A DNA stretch of 7,384 bases from GCA-1730015 sp964583825 (GTDB lineage Bacteria; Pseudomonadota; Gammaproteobacteria; Granulosicoccales; Granulosicoccaceae): assembly GCA_964583825.1 (NCBI GenBank), contig CAZOXM010000157.1:1-7384 (forward strand), in the 5' to 3' direction. Shown here piece after piece: positions 6,167 to 7,384 of this stretch (position 1 is the first letter of the stretch; each line of letters opens with the position of its first letter). Made by a program: the position numbers and the translations under genes. Under the pieces are notes generated by a model. That model was not told the DNA's origin. It saw nothing but the letters and a program-made list of their open reading frames with translations, and ran no database searches.

Positions 6167-7384
6167 TCAAAAAGTCGCGTTTGCCGTCAGGCCGATCACG
6201 CTGCGACCGTATTCACGATCTGTACTGCTGCCGGACCGGTTTTCGGACTCCAGGAACGCACCAACATCGAGCCAGCGCCTGATGTTGTAATCACCCTGCA
6301 CCCGCAGACCGGTGGTTCGGTCGTTAGCATCAGCAGTATCGGTGCCGGCCGGTCCTACAAAATCGTTGTTTTGCACACTAAGGCGAACCAGGGTGGAGAA
6401 TCGCTCTCTCCAGAAGTGGCGCCAGTCGACATTGATATTGGTGGTGATACCAATGTCTCCGCCGATGAACGTGGCCAGCGCAGGGTCGTCCAGGTTGAAC
6501 ACCCCGCGACGGGTTTCACGTCCGCCGGACAATTGCACCGTGGAAAATCGCCGCGGCTTCCAGGTCACTTCGGCCTCCCAGCCGATGTAGTCGAAATCGC
6601 CGCGACTCTGAGTAGCAAAGTTCTCGCGGATGCTATTCAGTTGAAACGACCCGGAAGTAATGGCCGAGGCGTCGAGCTCCACCCCGGCAAAGTAGTTAGT
6701 GATGTCTCTCGGTGAATTGCCTCCGGTGACCTTTGACGTACCGAATCCACCGAATACCTGCGTCCTGGTACCGACACGGTACAACAAGCGGATATTGGGC
6801 GACGTGGCACTCTCACTCAGATCAAGCAGATCCTGCTCACGTCCCGGGTTCAGATCATCGAGGTTGAATTCTTTGTCAGTAAACGTCACCCCGGCGCGAA
6901 TTTCGCCACGAGCGCCTGCGGCACCGTAGGAAACCTCGGTGCGTACCGTTCCGAGCCGAAACGAATCGGGCTCTGAAAGACTTGAGAGCGTACCACCGTT
7001 AACGCTCAGCCCGGTACCGAGCGGCTGATGCAGGATGGCATGCTCCAACAGCGCGGTCGCACGCAGCTTTTTGGTAATTTCAAGGTAACCGTCTGCCGCA
7101 AATTTGTGATCCTGATAACTGGCTTTATCGAACAGCGGACAATTGGTCACATTCGGCCCGCGGCAGTAGTCGGTAGCGTACTGATAGTAGTCACCGCTGT
7201 AGGTCAGGTTCAGCGTGTTATTTCTGGTGCGAACCACATAGCGCAAGCTCGGCTGAATCCTCAGATAACCGGATTCTTCAGACCCTTCATCTCTGCGCAG
7301 CGGGTTGTCATCAGTCGCAAATTCAATGGCCACATGCGGTGCAATCGCACCACCGTCTCCCAATTGATACAGCCTCGGCTCGAC
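6167..7384 (-). CDS. Outer-membrane beta-barrel protein (BBP2/EpsL-like), N-terminus off the window
   Basis: About 405 residues are visible. The frame remains open to the last base (reading EPRLYQLGDGG before the TTG at 7363), so that TTG is not the start and the signal peptide is missing. The sequence alternates polar and hydrophobic residues with many aromatic girdle positions, and consists of repeated strands such as TLNLTYSGDYYQY, RVQGDYNIRRWLDVGAFLES and a final GLTANATF. It ends in Phe, the usual BAM recognition signature. The early APHVAIEFATDDNPLR segment resembles the opening of EpsL-type barrels (T/DDN motif). Two cysteines (YCRGPNVTNC) may form a loop disulfide. It precedes the OPX gene by 137 bp on the same strand; both are probably exported-polysaccharide components, the barrel offering the outer-membrane pore the short OPX lacks. 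I recognise no catalytic residues. Confidence 0.85.
   Translation of the reverse strand, partial: VEPRLYQLGDGGAIAPHVAIEFATDDNPLRRDEGSEESGYLRIQPSLRYVVRTRNNTLNLTYSGDYYQYATDYCRGPNVTNCPLFDKASYQDHKFAADGYLEITKKLRATALLEHAILHQPLGTGLSVNGGTLSSLSEPDSFRLGTVRTEVSYGAAGARGEIRAGVTFTDKEFNLDDLNPGREQDLLDLSESATSPNIRLLYRVGTRTQVFGGFGTSKVTGGNSPRDITNYFAGVELDASAITSGSFQLNSIRENFATQSRGDFDYIGWEAEVTWKPRRFSTVQLSGGRETRRGVFNLDDPALATFIGGDIGITTNINVDWRHFWRERFSTLVRLSVQNNDFVGPAGTDTADANDRTTGLRVQGDYNIRRWLDVGAFLESENRSGSSTDREYGRSVIGLTANATF

Noticed and set aside
6312..6929. Plus-strand open frames opposite the beta-barrel gene
   Set aside because: They overlap one another and a well-supported barrel, have shadow-like composition with no domain, and lack ribosome-binding sites.

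Overview
The window reads as part of an exopolysaccharide or surface-glycan locus of a Gram-negative bacterium, most likely a gammaproteobacterium. The evidence is an outer-membrane polysaccharide export (OPX) lipocarrier-type protein, a C-terminal-Phe beta-barrel and a BY-kinase. The taxon is an inference from gene content only. A run of exactly 100 Ns marks a scaffold gap, so this is draft sequence.

Layout from left to right: (1) 1-654 (+), the C-terminal catalytic part of a polysaccharide co-polymerase tyrosine kinase, cut by the window edge. (2) 655-803, a convergent spacer filled by nested inverted repeats that look like a small MITE-type element or a folded 3' region. (3) 3507 down to 800 (-), a three-gene operon: an extended SDR epimerase/dehydratase, a DprE1-like FAD oxidase interrupted by the N gap, and a DprE2-like SDR reductase. 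(4) 3508-3703, a divergent intergenic region with a perfect 14-bp palindrome. (5) 3704-5445 (+), a four-helix SMR/ArnE-like membrane protein whose stop codon overlaps the start of a HAD-like/UbiA fusion prenyltransferase. (6) 6029 down to 5472 (-), a short OPX protein. (7) 7384 down to 6167 (-), a BBP2/EpsL-like outer-membrane barrel that runs off the right edge.

The central genes form a recognisable pathway. By homology to the mycobacterial decaprenylphosphoryl-arabinose route, the UbiA protein would join phosphoribose to a polyprenyl phosphate. After loss of the 5'-phosphate, DprE1 and DprE2 would epimerise C2' of the ribose to give a polyprenyl-phospho-D-arabinofuranose donor. The SMR-like protein is a candidate flippase for that donor. 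The flanking BY-kinase, OPX protein and barrel would polymerise and export a glycan, so an arabinofuranose-decorated exopolysaccharide is the best overall reading (inference). Related D-arabinose modules are known in Gram-negatives, for example in Pseudomonas pilin glycosylation, so the pathway itself is not new.

The least ordinary points are a HAD domain that has lost its catalytic acids on the prenyltransferase, an alanine in DprE1 at the position of the benzothiazinone-target cysteine, the coupling of an ArnE-like protein to UbiA, and the inverted-repeat element that reaches into the dprE2 stop codon. No glycosyltransferase, no obvious phosphatase and no RNA gene is visible.
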